In this document: positions 1 through 8,131 of the stretch, in pieces
How the letters are laid out: every line of letters starts with the position of its first letter
Numbering within the stretch: the first letter of the stretch is position 1
Assembly (NCBI GenBank): GCA_964468125.1
Contig: CAYXVF010000057.1
Location: 1-38,875, forward strand
DNA from: CAYXVF01 sp964468125
Lineage (GTDB): Bacteria > Myxococcota > XYA12-FULL-58-9 > CAYXVF01
Length of the DNA stretch: 38,875 bases
Direction of reading: 5' to 3'
The notes under the pieces: model-generated
What the model was told of the DNA's origin: nothing
What the model saw: the letters and a program-made list of their open reading frames with translations, nothing else
Database searches by the model: none
Made by a program: the position numbers and the translations under genes

Positions 1-259
1 ACAGCCGGTCGCACCGCAGCCGGTCGCACCGCAGCCGGTCGCACCGCAGCCGGTCGCACCACAGCCGGTCGCACCACAGCCGAAGCCCGCACCCGCTCTC
101 GCCGAAGCGGCGTCCGACGCAGGGCTCGGCGGGGACGCGGTCTCGGCGGTGGCCCGCGAGGTGATCGAACGCGTCGCTTGGGAGGTGGTACCGCGCCTCG
201 CCGAGACACTCATCCGCGAGCACATCGAGCGACTGATCGAAGCCCAGAAGGGGCAATGA
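1..259 (+). CDS. C-terminal end of a Pro/Ala-rich protein (5' end outside window)
   Basis: An open frame enters from the left edge (first full codon at base 2) and stops at TGA 257-259. The visible 85 residues start with at least five copies of the pentapeptide QPVAP. A short Pro/Ala/Lys linker follows, then an amphipathic tail with VIERVAWEVVPRLAETLI and a C-terminal EHIERLIEA helix. From memory, this kind of VIERVxWEVVPxLAE tail closes several myxobacterial response-regulator or zinc-ribbon regulatory proteins with long Pro/Ala linkers. I cannot confirm that here because the N-terminal domains are off the window. The tail may be a docking or oligomerisation helix (inference). The gene is co-directional with valS, 100 bp upstream of it. 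Confidence 0.65.
   Translation, partial: QPVAPQPVAPQPVAPQPVAPQPVAPQPKPAPALAEAASDAGLGGDAVSAVAREVIERVAWEVVPRLAETLIREHIERLIEAQKGQ
2..76 (+). repeat. 15-bp in-frame tandem repeat (QPVAP)n
   Basis: Five head-to-tail copies of a 15-bp unit (cagccggtcgcaccg, the last two ending in a) fill bases 2-76 and run off the left edge. The copies are almost identical in DNA as well as protein, so the array is recent and could change length by slippage without shifting frame. It encodes a flexible Pro-rich linker. Confidence 0.9.
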
Positions 260-323
260 TTCTTCGCGGGGCGCGCTCCCATCAGCCGCCCCTCCTCCGC
301 TGCCCTTAGAGGTGCCGGCCGCG

Positions 324-351
324 TTGACGTTTCTGCCACGTCCGAGATAGT
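324..351 (+). promoter_or_regulatory. possible valS promoter (-35 TTGACG / -10 GATAGT)
   Basis: TTGACG at 324-329 (5 of 6 matches to TTGACA) and GATAGT at 346-351 (4 of 6 to TATAAT) are 16 bp apart. A transcript starting 7-9 bp downstream would begin at or next to the valS ATG at 360. No Shine-Dalgarno is visible before that ATG. Both elements are weak enough to occur by chance. Confidence 0.3.
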
Positions 352-359
352 GCGCGCTC

Positions 360-3035
360 ATGAGCGACAACCCCGAGCTGCCGTCGGCTTATGAGCCGGC
401 TGAGACCGAATCGACCTGGTATCCACGCTGGGAGGACGCGAAGGTCTTCGAGCCCACAGGCGTTGGCGCCCCCTATGCGATCGTGATCCCGCCACCAAAC
501 GTGACCGGATCGCTGCACATGGGTCACGCCCTGAACAATACGCTCCAGGACATTCTCATTCGCTACCACCGGATGCGTGGCTTCAGGACTCTTTGGCAGC
601 CGGGAACAGACCACGCGGGCATTGCCACTCAGATGGTGGTCGAGCGTGAGCTCGCCAAGGACGGAGTGAAGCGCACGGACCTCACACGGGAGGAGTTCGT
701 CGAGCGCGTCTGGCAGTGGAAGGAGCAGTCCGGAAACGCGATCTATAGCCAGCTTCGACGCCTTGGTGCGAGCCTGGCCTGGGAACGCGAGCGCTTCACG
801 ATGGACGAGGGCCTCTCCGCCGCCGTCCGCAAGGTGTTCATCCGCTGGTACGAAGACGGGCTCATCTATCGCGACAAGCGCCTGGTCAATTGGGACCCAA
901 AGTTTATGACCGCGATCAGCGACCTCGAAGTCGAGCAGAAGGAAGTGAAAGGCCACATGTGGCACTTCAGGTATCCGCTCGAGGAAGACCCGAACCGCCA
1001 CATCGTCGTTGCGACCACACGACCGGAAACGATGCTCGGTGACACGGCGGTCGCCGTCCATCCGGACGACGAGCGTTATACGGACCTCGTGGGCAAGCAC
1101 GTCGTGCTGCCACTGGTCGGCCGGAAGATTCCCATCGTGGCAGACGAGTACTCGGACCCAGAAAAGGGGACCGGAGCCGTCAAGATCACTCCAGCGCACG
1201 ACTTCAACGACTTCGAGGTCGGAAAACGTGCGGGCGTCGAAGCGATCAACATCTTCGACGCACACGCGCGCATCAACGAGAATGCGCCCGAAGGCTACCG
1301 AGGTCTCGACCGCTTTGAGGCGCGCAAGAAGGTCGTCGAAGACCTCGATGAATTGGGCCTGCTCGAGAAGGTCGAAGACCACACGCTCCAGGTGCCCTAC
1401 GGCGACCGATCGGGCGTCGTCATTGAGCCTTACCTGACGGACCAGTGGTTCGTGGACGCCGCGAAGCTCGCGCCCGCGGCGCTCGATGCCGTGCGCGCCG
1501 GCCGCACGGAGTTCGTTCCCAAGCACTGGGAGAAGACCTTCTTCGAGTGGCTCGAGAACATTCAGCCCTGGTGCATCTCACGGCAGCTGTGGTGGGGCCA
1601 TGCGATCCCCGCCTGGTACGGTCCCGACGGCACCTTTTTCGTCGCGGAGACCGAAGAAGCGGCCCGCGAAACGGCCGAAGCGCACTATGGCAAAGCGGTC
1701 GAGCTCATGCCGGACCCGGACGTCCTCGACACCTGGTTCTCGTCGCAGCTCTGGCCGTTCTCGACCCTTGGGTGGCCCGAAAAAACCGACGCTCTCGAAA
1801 CATTCTACCCGACCCAGGTTCTATCCACCGCCTTCGACATCATCTTCTTTTGGGTCGCCCGAATGATGATGGCGGGCCTCTACTTCATGGACGAGGTCCC
1901 CTTCAGAACGGTCTATATTCACGCGCTGGTCCGCGACGAACAGGGCCAGAAGATGTCAAAGAGCAAGGGCAACGTCGTCGATCCGCTGGAGCTGATGGAC
2001 GAGTACGGTACCGACGCCCTTCGTTTTACGCTCTGCGCCCTCGCCGCGCAGGGGCGCGACATCAAGCTCAACAACGAGCGGATCGCAGGCTACCGAAACT
2101 TCGCCAACAAACTCTGGAATGCCGCGCGCTACGTGCTCATGCGGCTCGACGGCACGACGCCGAAAACGCTCGACGCGGTGCGCGACCGGCTCGAGCCTGC
2201 GGACCGCTGGATTCTCTCCCGTTTGGCCACCACGGTGGAACACGTGCACACCGCCATTCAGGGGTATCGCTTTTCCGACGCCGCAAACGCGGCCTACCAG
2301 TTCGTTTGGAACGAATATTGCGACTGGACGATCGAGCTGTCCAAAGCCCGACTGACGGGCGATGACGAATCGAGTAAGGAGGTCGCACGTGCGACGCTGG
2401 TCCACGTGCTCGATCAAACGCTTCGGATGCTCCATCCGATCATGCCTTTCATCACCGAGGAAATATGGGAGAAGCTACCGCTCGGTGACCGACGGCCAGC
2501 GGAGCTCTTGGCCATCGCGCCGTTCCCAGAGGACCTCTCTTCGCTGCGCGATCCGGCGCTCGAACGCGAGTACGAGGTGGTCCAGGCCCTGATCACGGCG
2601 ATTCGCAGCATTCGCACGGAAACGAAGGTCGGCTTCAAGCCGGCCCTCGATGCCACCGTAGCGAGTACTGCGATGAAGGACGCGATCGACAAGCACCGCG
2701 ACGAAATCGTCTCATTGACGAACCTCGGCTCGATGACCCTCGTCGACGCGGTGAAGGAGAAACCAAAGGGCTGCGCGGTCAAAGTGCACGAAGCGTTTGA
2801 GCTGCTCATCCCGCTCGCGGGACTCGTCGACTTTGCCAAAGAACGTGAGCGTCTCGCCAAGCAGCGTGCCAAGCAAGAGGACGAGCTTCAGAAGCTCGAG
2901 AAGAAGCTCGGCAACGAGCGCTTCGTTCAGAACGCGCCGGCGGACGTGGTTCAAAAGGACCGGGACCGGGTGGCAGAGCTGCGCGAGATGATCGAGAAGA
3001 TCGACGACGGGCTCGAGAACCTGCCCGACGCCTGA
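360..3035 (+). CDS. valS: valine--tRNA ligase
   Basis: Charges tRNA-Val with valine in the cytoplasm and edits misactivated threonine. The 891-residue protein is close to the roughly 880-residue Bacillus-type length. The class I signature PPPNVTGSLHMGHAL is at residues 44-58 (HMGH at 53-56), followed by a CP1 editing domain at about 190-350. The WCISRQLWWGH segment lies near residue 403 and KMSKS is at 531-535. An anticodon-binding helical domain spans about 610-760. The last 65 residues form the Lys/Glu-rich coiled-coil arm (LAKQRAKQEDELQKLEKKL) typical of bacterial ValRS. ATG 360 puts the N-terminus at the usual distance from HMGH. No clear ribosome-binding site precedes it. The stop lies only 4 bp from the stop of the convergent ATPase gene. 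Confidence 0.98.
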   Translation: MSDNPELPSAYEPAETESTWYPRWEDAKVFEPTGVGAPYAIVIPPPNVTGSLHMGHALNNTLQDILIRYHRMRGFRTLWQPGTDHAGIATQMVVERELAKDGVKRTDLTREEFVERVWQWKEQSGNAIYSQLRRLGASLAWERERFTMDEGLSAAVRKVFIRWYEDGLIYRDKRLVNWDPKFMTAISDLEVEQKEVKGHMWHFRYPLEEDPNRHIVVATTRPETMLGDTAVAVHPDDERYTDLVGKHVVLPLVGRKIPIVADEYSDPEKGTGAVKITPAHDFNDFEVGKRAGVEAINIFDAHARINENAPEGYRGLDRFEARKKVVEDLDELGLLEKVEDHTLQVPYGDRSGVVIEPYLTDQWFVDAAKLAPAALDAVRAGRTEFVPKHWEKTFFEWLENIQPWCISRQLWWGHAIPAWYGPDGTFFVAETEEAARETAEAHYGKAVELMPDPDVLDTWFSSQLWPFSTLGWPEKTDALETFYPTQVLSTAFDIIFFWVARMMMAGLYFMDEVPFRTVYIHALVRDEQGQKMSKSKGNVVDPLELMDEYGTDALRFTLCALAAQGRDIKLNNERIAGYRNFANKLWNAARYVLMRLDGTTPKTLDAVRDRLEPADRWILSRLATTVEHVHTAIQGYRFSDAANAAYQFVWNEYCDWTIELSKARLTGDDESSKEVARATLVHVLDQTLRMLHPIMPFITEEIWEKLPLGDRRPAELLAIAPFPEDLSSLRDPALEREYEVVQALITAIRSIRTETKVGFKPALDATVASTAMKDAIDKHRDEIVSLTNLGSMTLVDAVKEKPKGCAVKVHEAFELLIPLAGLVDFAKERERLAKQRAKQEDELQKLEKKLGNERFVQNAPADVVQKDRDRVAELREMIEKIDDGLENLPDA

Positions 3036-3039
3036 GCGC

Positions 3040-5040
3040 TCACTTGCGACCGATCGAGCTGTTGATGTCGGCCAGAAGATTGTCGATCTCGTTCAGGTCG
3101 ATGGTCGATCCGGTAGAGGTGGTGATCGTGCGCGGACCGACCTCCGCCACGGCTTCGGGCGCGGGTGCAGGGGCAGGCTCGGGTTCTGGCTCCGGTTCGG
3201 ACTGCTCCGGTTGAATCTGAGTGACCTCGATGTCCTCGGTCAGCCCCTGGCCCATCTGAAAATCCGACGGACGATATTCCTGCGTGACCTCGGTCTCAAA
3301 GGGCTGGGGCAAGTACGGTACCGTGGGCACTGAGTCGAGCTCGGACTCCGCTTCGACCTCGAGCTCGGTTTCGAGCTCCGGGTCCGCTTCGACGTCGAGC
3401 TCCGCTTCCACCTCGGCCTCGAGCTCCAGCTCAGCGTCCATGGCGGTGTCGGGGGAGGTGCCCTCTTCTTCTATCTCGACCTCGTCCGCGGACACCTCGA
3501 ACTCCGCGGTTCTCATCGCGCCACGCGTGCTCGGTGAAGGCTCGAGCGACGACGCGGCCTCGAAGGTCGGCAGCTCATCGACCTCCTCCTCCGCCGACGG
3601 TGGATCCAACGGGAGCGCCAGGTCTGGCGGCTGCGTGCTCGCAACGGGCTGCGGCGTCGGCGGGCTGAAAGGCGCTTCCGTGCCGTATTCGGGCAGCGGT
3701 GCCGGCGCCTCCAAGCCGAGGGCGTTGCCCTCCTCCACTACTTCGATGTCGAGGTAATCGAGGCTGCGCTCTTCGACGGGCGCGGACGGCTCGATCTCAT
3801 CGATCGTGGCGGGCGCTGAGCTCAAGTACGACAACGGATCTGAAATGTCCGGCGGCGCGTGCGGGCTTCGGACCTCCTCCGCCGGCGCCACCGGTTCCAT
3901 CGGTCCGTCGTAGGCGGGGACCTCGTCTGACTTCCTGATCACCGGCAGAACCGGCGGCTCGGGGATCGAGGGGGTGTGTTCCGCATCGAGTGCCGAGGGA
4001 GGTACGGTCGCGCTCTCGTCCATCGACATAGGCTCGCCGGCCACCTGCGCCGCGATCTCCGCCGGGTCCGTGAATCCCGCCTCCGCGAGCGCCGTGCGGC
4101 TGGCCGCAACGGCTTCGGCGAGGGCTTCGCGATCGACCACGGCGATCGCGTCGAAGCCCTCGCTGCCTTCGACGGCTGGTCGATCGTCCACTGGGGGCGG
4201 CAGCGTTGGCGGCGGCGCGTTCGCATCCTCTGGAAGACCGAGGTTGTTCCCCACCTCCGCGAGCATGTCGCTGTCGGCGGTTCCGCGCCGGGAAAAGAAC
4301 ATCTCGAGGAGTAGATTGTCACAGAGCGTATTGATGAGTCGGGGCACGCCGTTGGTGAGGCGATGAATCTCCGGCATGAGGCTCGCGGGAAACAGTGGCC
4401 CCGAAGCGCCTGCGACTCTCAGGCGGTGCTGAATGTAGGCGGTCGTGTCGGCGACAGTGAGTGGCCTCAGGTGATAGCGTAGAGCGATCCGTTGGGCGAG
4501 CGGTGGATCGAGCCGCAAATTGTTTTCGAGCTCGGGGAGTCCAAAGAAGATGAAGGTGATGAGCTTGTGCTCCGGAACCTCGAGGTTCAAGAGGCCACGG
4601 AACTCCTCCATCAACTCCCGCGTGCCGAGCATTTGCGCTTCGTCGATCAAGACGACGGCACGCTTGCCTTGAGAGTGAATCTCGAGCAGCCGGTTGTAGA
4701 GCTGGGAGAGGATGGCGAGCTTGTCTTCCGCCGGATCCTCGACGCCCAGCTGACTGGCGATGCGCTTCAGCAACCAATTGGCGGTGATGCCCGCATGTAC
4801 GATCACGAGCATTGCCGCTTCGTACCGGCTCTCCGGGAGCGAATCGAGCATGCGCCGGGCAAGCGTGGTCTTCCCGTGCCCGATGTCACCGACGCAGATC
4901 GCCAAGCCCTTCATGGAGCTCGCGACATACTGCAGCCTTCGGAGCGCCTCCGAGTGCTGGTGGCTTCCGTAGTAGAACCGGCTCATCGGAGCATTTGAAA
5001 ACGGCTCCGAGCCGAGCTTGAAATGCTCAAGGTACTCCAT
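3040..5040 (-). CDS. ExeA/GspA-like AAA ATPase with long acidic, Pro-rich C-terminal tail
   Basis: Residues 1 to about 260 form an ExeA/GspA-type (AAA_22) ATPase: opening MEYLEHFKLGSEPFSNAPM, Walker A GDIGHGKTT at 51-59, Walker B VVLIDEAQ at 129-136, then LPELENNL and an arginine-rich sensor region. In Aeromonas ExeA works with ExeB to assemble the type II secretin through peptidoglycan. Related ATPases without peptidoglycan-binding domains occur in type IV pilus and gliding contexts. Here the remaining 400 residues are low complexity: Pro/Ala stretches, a Glu/Leu/Val/Ala repeat near 540-575, and EPEPEPAPAPAP near 625. No transmembrane segment or peptidoglycan-binding domain is visible. ATG 5040 has GAGG 4 nt upstream. 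The gene is last of a minus-strand run, 47 bp after the M28 gene. The partner and exact job are unknown. Confidence 0.85.
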   Translation of the reverse strand: MEYLEHFKLGSEPFSNAPMSRFYYGSHQHSEALRRLQYVASSMKGLAICVGDIGHGKTTLARRMLDSLPESRYEAAMLVIVHAGITANWLLKRIASQLGVEDPAEDKLAILSQLYNRLLEIHSQGKRAVVLIDEAQMLGTRELMEEFRGLLNLEVPEHKLITFIFFGLPELENNLRLDPPLAQRIALRYHLRPLTVADTTAYIQHRLRVAGASGPLFPASLMPEIHRLTNGVPRLINTLCDNLLLEMFFSRRGTADSDMLAEVGNNLGLPEDANAPPPTLPPPVDDRPAVEGSEGFDAIAVVDREALAEAVAASRTALAEAGFTDPAEIAAQVAGEPMSMDESATVPPSALDAEHTPSIPEPPVLPVIRKSDEVPAYDGPMEPVAPAEEVRSPHAPPDISDPLSYLSSAPATIDEIEPSAPVEERSLDYLDIEVVEEGNALGLEAPAPLPEYGTEAPFSPPTPQPVASTQPPDLALPLDPPSAEEEVDELPTFEAASSLEPSPSTRGAMRTAEFEVSADEVEIEEEGTSPDTAMDAELELEAEVEAELDVEADPELETELEVEAESELDSVPTVPYLPQPFETEVTQEYRPSDFQMGQGLTEDIEVTQIQPEQSEPEPEPEPAPAPAPEAVAEVGPRTITTSTGSTIDLNEIDNLLADINSSIGRK
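3336..3440 (-). repeat. degenerate acidic repeat (ELEVEAE-type) in the ATPase tail
   Basis: A run of loosely repeated 12-18 bp units built on the gagctc/ctcgag core encodes alternating Glu/Asp with Leu/Val/Ala (ELELEAEVEAELDVEAD and similar). It is in frame and internal to the ExeA-like gene. It is probably a flexible or helical acidic spacer. Confidence 0.6.
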
Positions 5041-5087
5041 AGGCCTCGCGTGAGGCTACCCGCGAACGGTCGAGCGAGCAAATAAGC

Positions 5088-5921
5088 TCAACGACCTCTG
5101 CGTGTTAGCGCGAGCTTTACAATCACCTCGCGCGCCAGGCGCGCCATCTCATCCAGGACCTCCGGGTCACAGGCCGCCGGCAGGTCTGAGACGGTGTGCC
5201 ACTCGGGGTAGCCCATGTCGATCAACAAACAACTCGGAACCCCTCGTTCTAGGAACGGCAGGTGGTCATCCTGCACCCAGAGGAGCTCGGGCTCGTCGGT
5301 GAAAGCGGACAAACCGAGGCGGTGGGCCAGGCGATGAACGGCGACGGAGAGCTCGAGGCTCGGTTCGTGGGCGTGGACGGAGAGATCGAACTGCACGCGA
5401 AGCCCTCGCCCGCCGATCATGTCGAGAATAAGGAGCCCGTCCGGTAGCGCGTCGTCCTGCAGAGACTCCACGTAATGACGTGCCCCCAGGGAGACCTCTT
5501 TGCCGTCCACCTCGTGCCAGTCCTCCGCGTCAAAGAAAGCAAGGTCGACAGTGGGACGCTCGGGGGAGTTTTCGAGCCATTCGCGAAGCGACAGGAGGAC
5601 CGCGGTGCCCGACGCCCCGTCGTTCGCCCCGGGAACCGGCTGTGTTCGTTTCGCTGGATCGGGATCGCAGTCCGCGACAGGACGCGTGTCGTAGTGCGTT
5701 CCGAGCATGAGCCGCCCGGGTCGGTTGCCCGGGAACCGAGCGACGAACGTGCGGCACCTGGCGAGCTCACCGAAGAAGCGCTCCTCGAACGTGTGGTCAT
5801 GGCGCTCGCACCCGTCGAGCTGCGCGTCGAGCCATCGGTGCATTTCCCGGTGGCCCGCGCATCCCGGAAAACGCGGGCCAAAGCCGACCTGCTCGAGCAG
5901 CAAGCGCCAGGGTAGGCTCAT
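5088..5921 (-). CDS. M28-family metalloenzyme, glutaminyl-peptide cyclotransferase-like
   Basis: A 277-residue protein with the M28/glutaminyl-cyclase core: GTHYDTRP (His76), PGANDGASG (Asp101), FFDAEDW (Glu133/Asp134), LDMIGG (Asp167) and WVQDDHLPFLERGVP leading to YPEWHT (His242). The DDHxPFLxRGVP...WHT pattern is typical of glutaminyl cyclases, which turn N-terminal Gln into pyroglutamate, rather than ordinary M28 aminopeptidases. The usual GEE is here AED, so one acidic metal ligand would be Asp. A longer reading to GTG/ATG 5987 is possible. I chose ATG 5921 because it forms an ATGA overlap with the stop of the upstream AAA+ gene. No signal peptide is evident from this start, so location is uncertain. 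Whether it acts as a cyclase or a peptidase cannot be decided from sequence alone. Confidence 0.85.
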   Translation of the reverse strand: MSLPWRLLLEQVGFGPRFPGCAGHREMHRWLDAQLDGCERHDHTFEERFFGELARCRTFVARFPGNRPGRLMLGTHYDTRPVADCDPDPAKRTQPVPGANDGASGTAVLLSLREWLENSPERPTVDLAFFDAEDWHEVDGKEVSLGARHYVESLQDDALPDGLLILDMIGGRGLRVQFDLSVHAHEPSLELSVAVHRLAHRLGLSAFTDEPELLWVQDDHLPFLERGVPSCLLIDMGYPEWHTVSDLPAACDPEVLDEMARLAREVIVKLALTRRGR

Positions 5922-7045
5922 CGCCCCTCGATCTCGATGGCCCCATCCCCCTTCACCGTCAAATGAACCTCTACCGCGCGACCGCACCCGAAATACTCGA
6001 AGGCCGCACGCTCGAGATGGGGCATCAGGCTCGCATGCAGACCGCGAGCACCGAGCTCCCTCTTGAGGGCACGCTCGACCACCTGCTCGATCACCGACTC
6101 CTCTACCACGAGCGACAGGCCCTCATCGGCGAACTCCGCCCGGTAGCGATCGAGCACTCCGTCGTTGATGATGTCCCGGAGCGTCTCTTCGTCCAAGGGG
6201 TCGAAGGAAACGACGCGACTGAAGCGACCAATGAGCTCGGGAAGGAATCCATAGCGCGCGAAGGCAGCGGTGCGCTCGAGCACCCCTTCCTCGAGTCGCG
6301 CGGCGATGGCCTCCTTGCGCCGAGGTGAGGCGTCGCGCGTGAAGCCAATGCGCTCCTCGTCGTCGAGGCTCTCGGCGGTGCTCTGAAAACCACTGAAGGC
6401 ACCGCATGCGATGAAGGACACGCCGCGAAGCGGCAGATTGAGCTTGGGAGCGAGCTGCGCGTAGCCGAAGTCAGCGGGGAACTGCGCTTCTTCTCCGGAC
6501 AAGAGCGTCAGTAGCCCTCGTTGTACCCCAAAGCCACTCACATCCTTCGTGGTTCCCTCTCCAGCGAAGCGTGCGTTCGAGCGTGAGGAGGCGAGTTTGT
6601 CGAACTCGTCCATGCACACAACGCCACAGGCGGCCCACGCGAGGTCTTGTCCGGCCGCCTCGAAGAGCCGAGCGAGCATCATGCTGACGTCTTCCCCGAT
6701 GTACCCGGTTTCCGAGTACTGGGTGATGTCGACGATGACCGTGGGAACCGCCAAGAGGTCGCGAAAGAGCAGCTCCACGAGAAACGTTTTCCCGCTTCCG
6801 GTCGGCCCCATGAACAGGTAGTTGTCCCGGTGTCCGATCGCCGCCGCTGAGTGTTCCTCTAGAAAGAGGCGGCGAAGGCGACGCACGTGACGGTAGGCGA
6901 GCACGCTCGCGGCCCGCCGGGCGCGAACTTGTCCGCGGTAGCCGAGGGCCCCGAGCCGGCTCTCACACTCGCGGGGCGAGAGCTGCGGAATCGAGGCCAC
7001 CCGCTCCTGGATCGATCCCAGGTTTTCGTAAGCGCGCTGGTTCAC
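5918..7045 (-). CDS. ClpX-like AAA+ protein lacking the zinc-binding N-domain
   Basis: A 375-residue AAA+ protein of the Clp/HslU clade. Walker A GPTGSGKT is at 80-87 and the pore-loop motif GYIG at 114-117, in the same place as GYVG of ClpX. Walker B VVCMDEFDK is at 142-150, followed by SGFGVQRGLLTLLSGE, an IGF tripeptide at 233-235 after the acidic DDEER, a PELIGRFSRVVSFDPL sensor segment and a C-terminal Clp small domain with RELGARGLH. Canonical ClpX is about 420 residues with an N-terminal four-Cys zinc domain; here the first 60 residues have none. No clpP is in the window. The start is GTG 7045 with only a poor ribosome-binding site; it follows the lipoprotein stop by 56 bp. It is probably an unfoldase or remodeller. 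Clp partnership is inferred from the IGF tripeptide only. Confidence 0.85.
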   Translation of the reverse strand: MNQRAYENLGSIQERVASIPQLSPRECESRLGALGYRGQVRARRAASVLAYRHVRRLRRLFLEEHSAAAIGHRDNYLFMGPTGSGKTFLVELLFRDLLAVPTVIVDITQYSETGYIGEDVSMMLARLFEAAGQDLAWAACGVVCMDEFDKLASSRSNARFAGEGTTKDVSGFGVQRGLLTLLSGEEAQFPADFGYAQLAPKLNLPLRGVSFIACGAFSGFQSTAESLDDEERIGFTRDASPRRKEAIAARLEEGVLERTAAFARYGFLPELIGRFSRVVSFDPLDEETLRDIINDGVLDRYRAEFADEGLSLVVEESVIEQVVERALKRELGARGLHASLMPHLERAAFEYFGCGRAVEVHLTVKGDGAIEIEGR

Positions 7046-7101
7046 TCAACAGGAGCCTAGCAGAAGACGGGCCGAAGCGCGCCGAACACGGGCGGCCGCG
7101 C

Positions 7102-8118
7102 TCAGTTGAGGCCCAGTTTTTCACGGGTCCACTGAATCTGGTTGGAAGCCAGCGCCTGCTTGTCCTTTATCGTCCCCCCCTGCGAAACCTGAAACACGTA
7201 GCCGGTCTTGTCGACGGGGGAATAGGCCCAGACGACCCACGTGCCATCGTCGAGATTTTCCACCACCGTCGCGCCATGGGTTGGCGCGACGTCGCGCAGG
7301 ACCGTACGCAGGTCCGCGGGAAGCCCCTGGTTCAGGCACGACGCGAAGCGCGTCCCGGCGGAGACCTGGTCCTTCTTTGCGTCCTCGACGTGGAGCTTGT
7401 AGCGATGGCAGATCGTCTCGTCGCCATCGGTCCGACGCTTGCATTCCGCGAAGTCCTCTATCGCTTCGTCGGCACCCTCGAGGCTCTTCACCAGAGCTCG
7501 ACGCTCGCCCGCGCAATAGCTCGACGCCGTGGGTGCAGCCGAAGCGGCACGCGCAGCAGGAGCCACGGAGCTCGGAGCGGGCGGAGGGGTGCTCGGCGCA
7601 GCAGGTGAGCCGGAAGCCGCTGATGCTGCGGGCGCTGCCGATGCAGCGGCGACCTCCGGAGCGCTCGGCGTTTTGGCGAGCTCGCCCGCCTTGAGCGCCT
7701 CGGCGTATTGCTGCACCGCCTCCATCACGAAGATCGGAGGTTTCCAGCGCAGGGCGATGTCACAGCGGTGCGCGGCGGGATTGAATTTCTTGTTGATGAT
7801 GTCGGCACCCTGGGCGTCGTGCTTCGCGAAGCGGATCAAGAAGGCCTTTCCGTCCTTCACGCCCACCGCGTCCGCCACGTCGTCGCCGATGTCGTCGTTT
7901 TCGTGGGCGAATTCCTCCGCCATCGAGTTGACGCTGCGCTGCACGGCCATGCGGCACGCGACATCCTCGTTGATGCCCTGCCCCACCGCGCCGGCCACGT
8001 AGACCTTCTCTCCACCCTGGGTGGTCACCTCTACCGCGGTGCCAGGCGTGGTGCTGCGACAGGCGCCTGAGGCGACGAGCAATGCCGCCGCTGCGATGAA
8101 TCGAATGTGCCGGGTCAT
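7102..8118 (-). CDS. lipoprotein with an LPP20/FlgT-like N-terminal domain and a Pro/Ala linker
   Basis: Predicted 338-residue lipoprotein. MTRHIRFIAAAALLVASGAC is a type II signal peptide with acylated Cys20. A small domain (about 30-135) contains KVYVAGAVGQG and a helix with RMAVQRSVNSMAEE, resembling LPP20/FlgT-type envelope lipoprotein domains. A Pro/Ala/Ser linker follows (about 150-205). The C-terminal region has four Cys (YCAGERR, DFAECKRR, TICHRY, FASCLNQ) that could form disulfides, then a WVVWAYSPVDKTGYVFQV beta segment. ATG 8118 was chosen over an upstream in-frame start because GGAGGT (8126-8131) lies 7 nt before it and the lipobox falls in place. It is divergent from the lipoprotein gene at 8218 and may head the minus-strand run down to 3040. 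Precise role unknown. Confidence 0.8.
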   Translation of the reverse strand: MTRHIRFIAAAALLVASGACRSTTPGTAVEVTTQGGEKVYVAGAVGQGINEDVACRMAVQRSVNSMAEEFAHENDDIGDDVADAVGVKDGKAFLIRFAKHDAQGADIINKKFNPAAHRCDIALRWKPPIFVMEAVQQYAEALKAGELAKTPSAPEVAAASAAPAASAASGSPAAPSTPPPAPSSVAPAARAASAAPTASSYCAGERRALVKSLEGADEAIEDFAECKRRTDGDETICHRYKLHVEDAKKDQVSAGTRFASCLNQGLPADLRTVLRDVAPTHGATVVENLDDGTWVVWAYSPVDKTGYVFQVSQGGTIKDKQALASNQIQWTREKLGLN

Positions 8119-8125
8119 AGTCCAT

Positions 8126-8131
8126 ACCTCC
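8126..8131 (-). promoter_or_regulatory. strong ribosome-binding site setting the 8118 start
   Basis: GGAGGT on the minus strand, 7 nt upstream of ATG 8118. It is the best Shine-Dalgarno match near any start in this block, and it is the reason for rejecting the longer reading from 8235. Confidence 0.7.

Noticed and set aside
2..76. CRISPR-like array
   Set aside because: The units are 15 bp and contiguous with no spacers, and they encode an in-frame pentapeptide.
306..1526. 406-codon minus-strand open frame over valS
   Set aside because: valS is unambiguous from HMGH, KMSKS and the coiled-coil arm. The antisense frame has no domain.
3036..3039. terminator between valS and the ExeA-like gene
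   Set aside because: Only 4 bp separate the two stop codons. I found no stem followed by a T-run near either gene end, so none is annotated.
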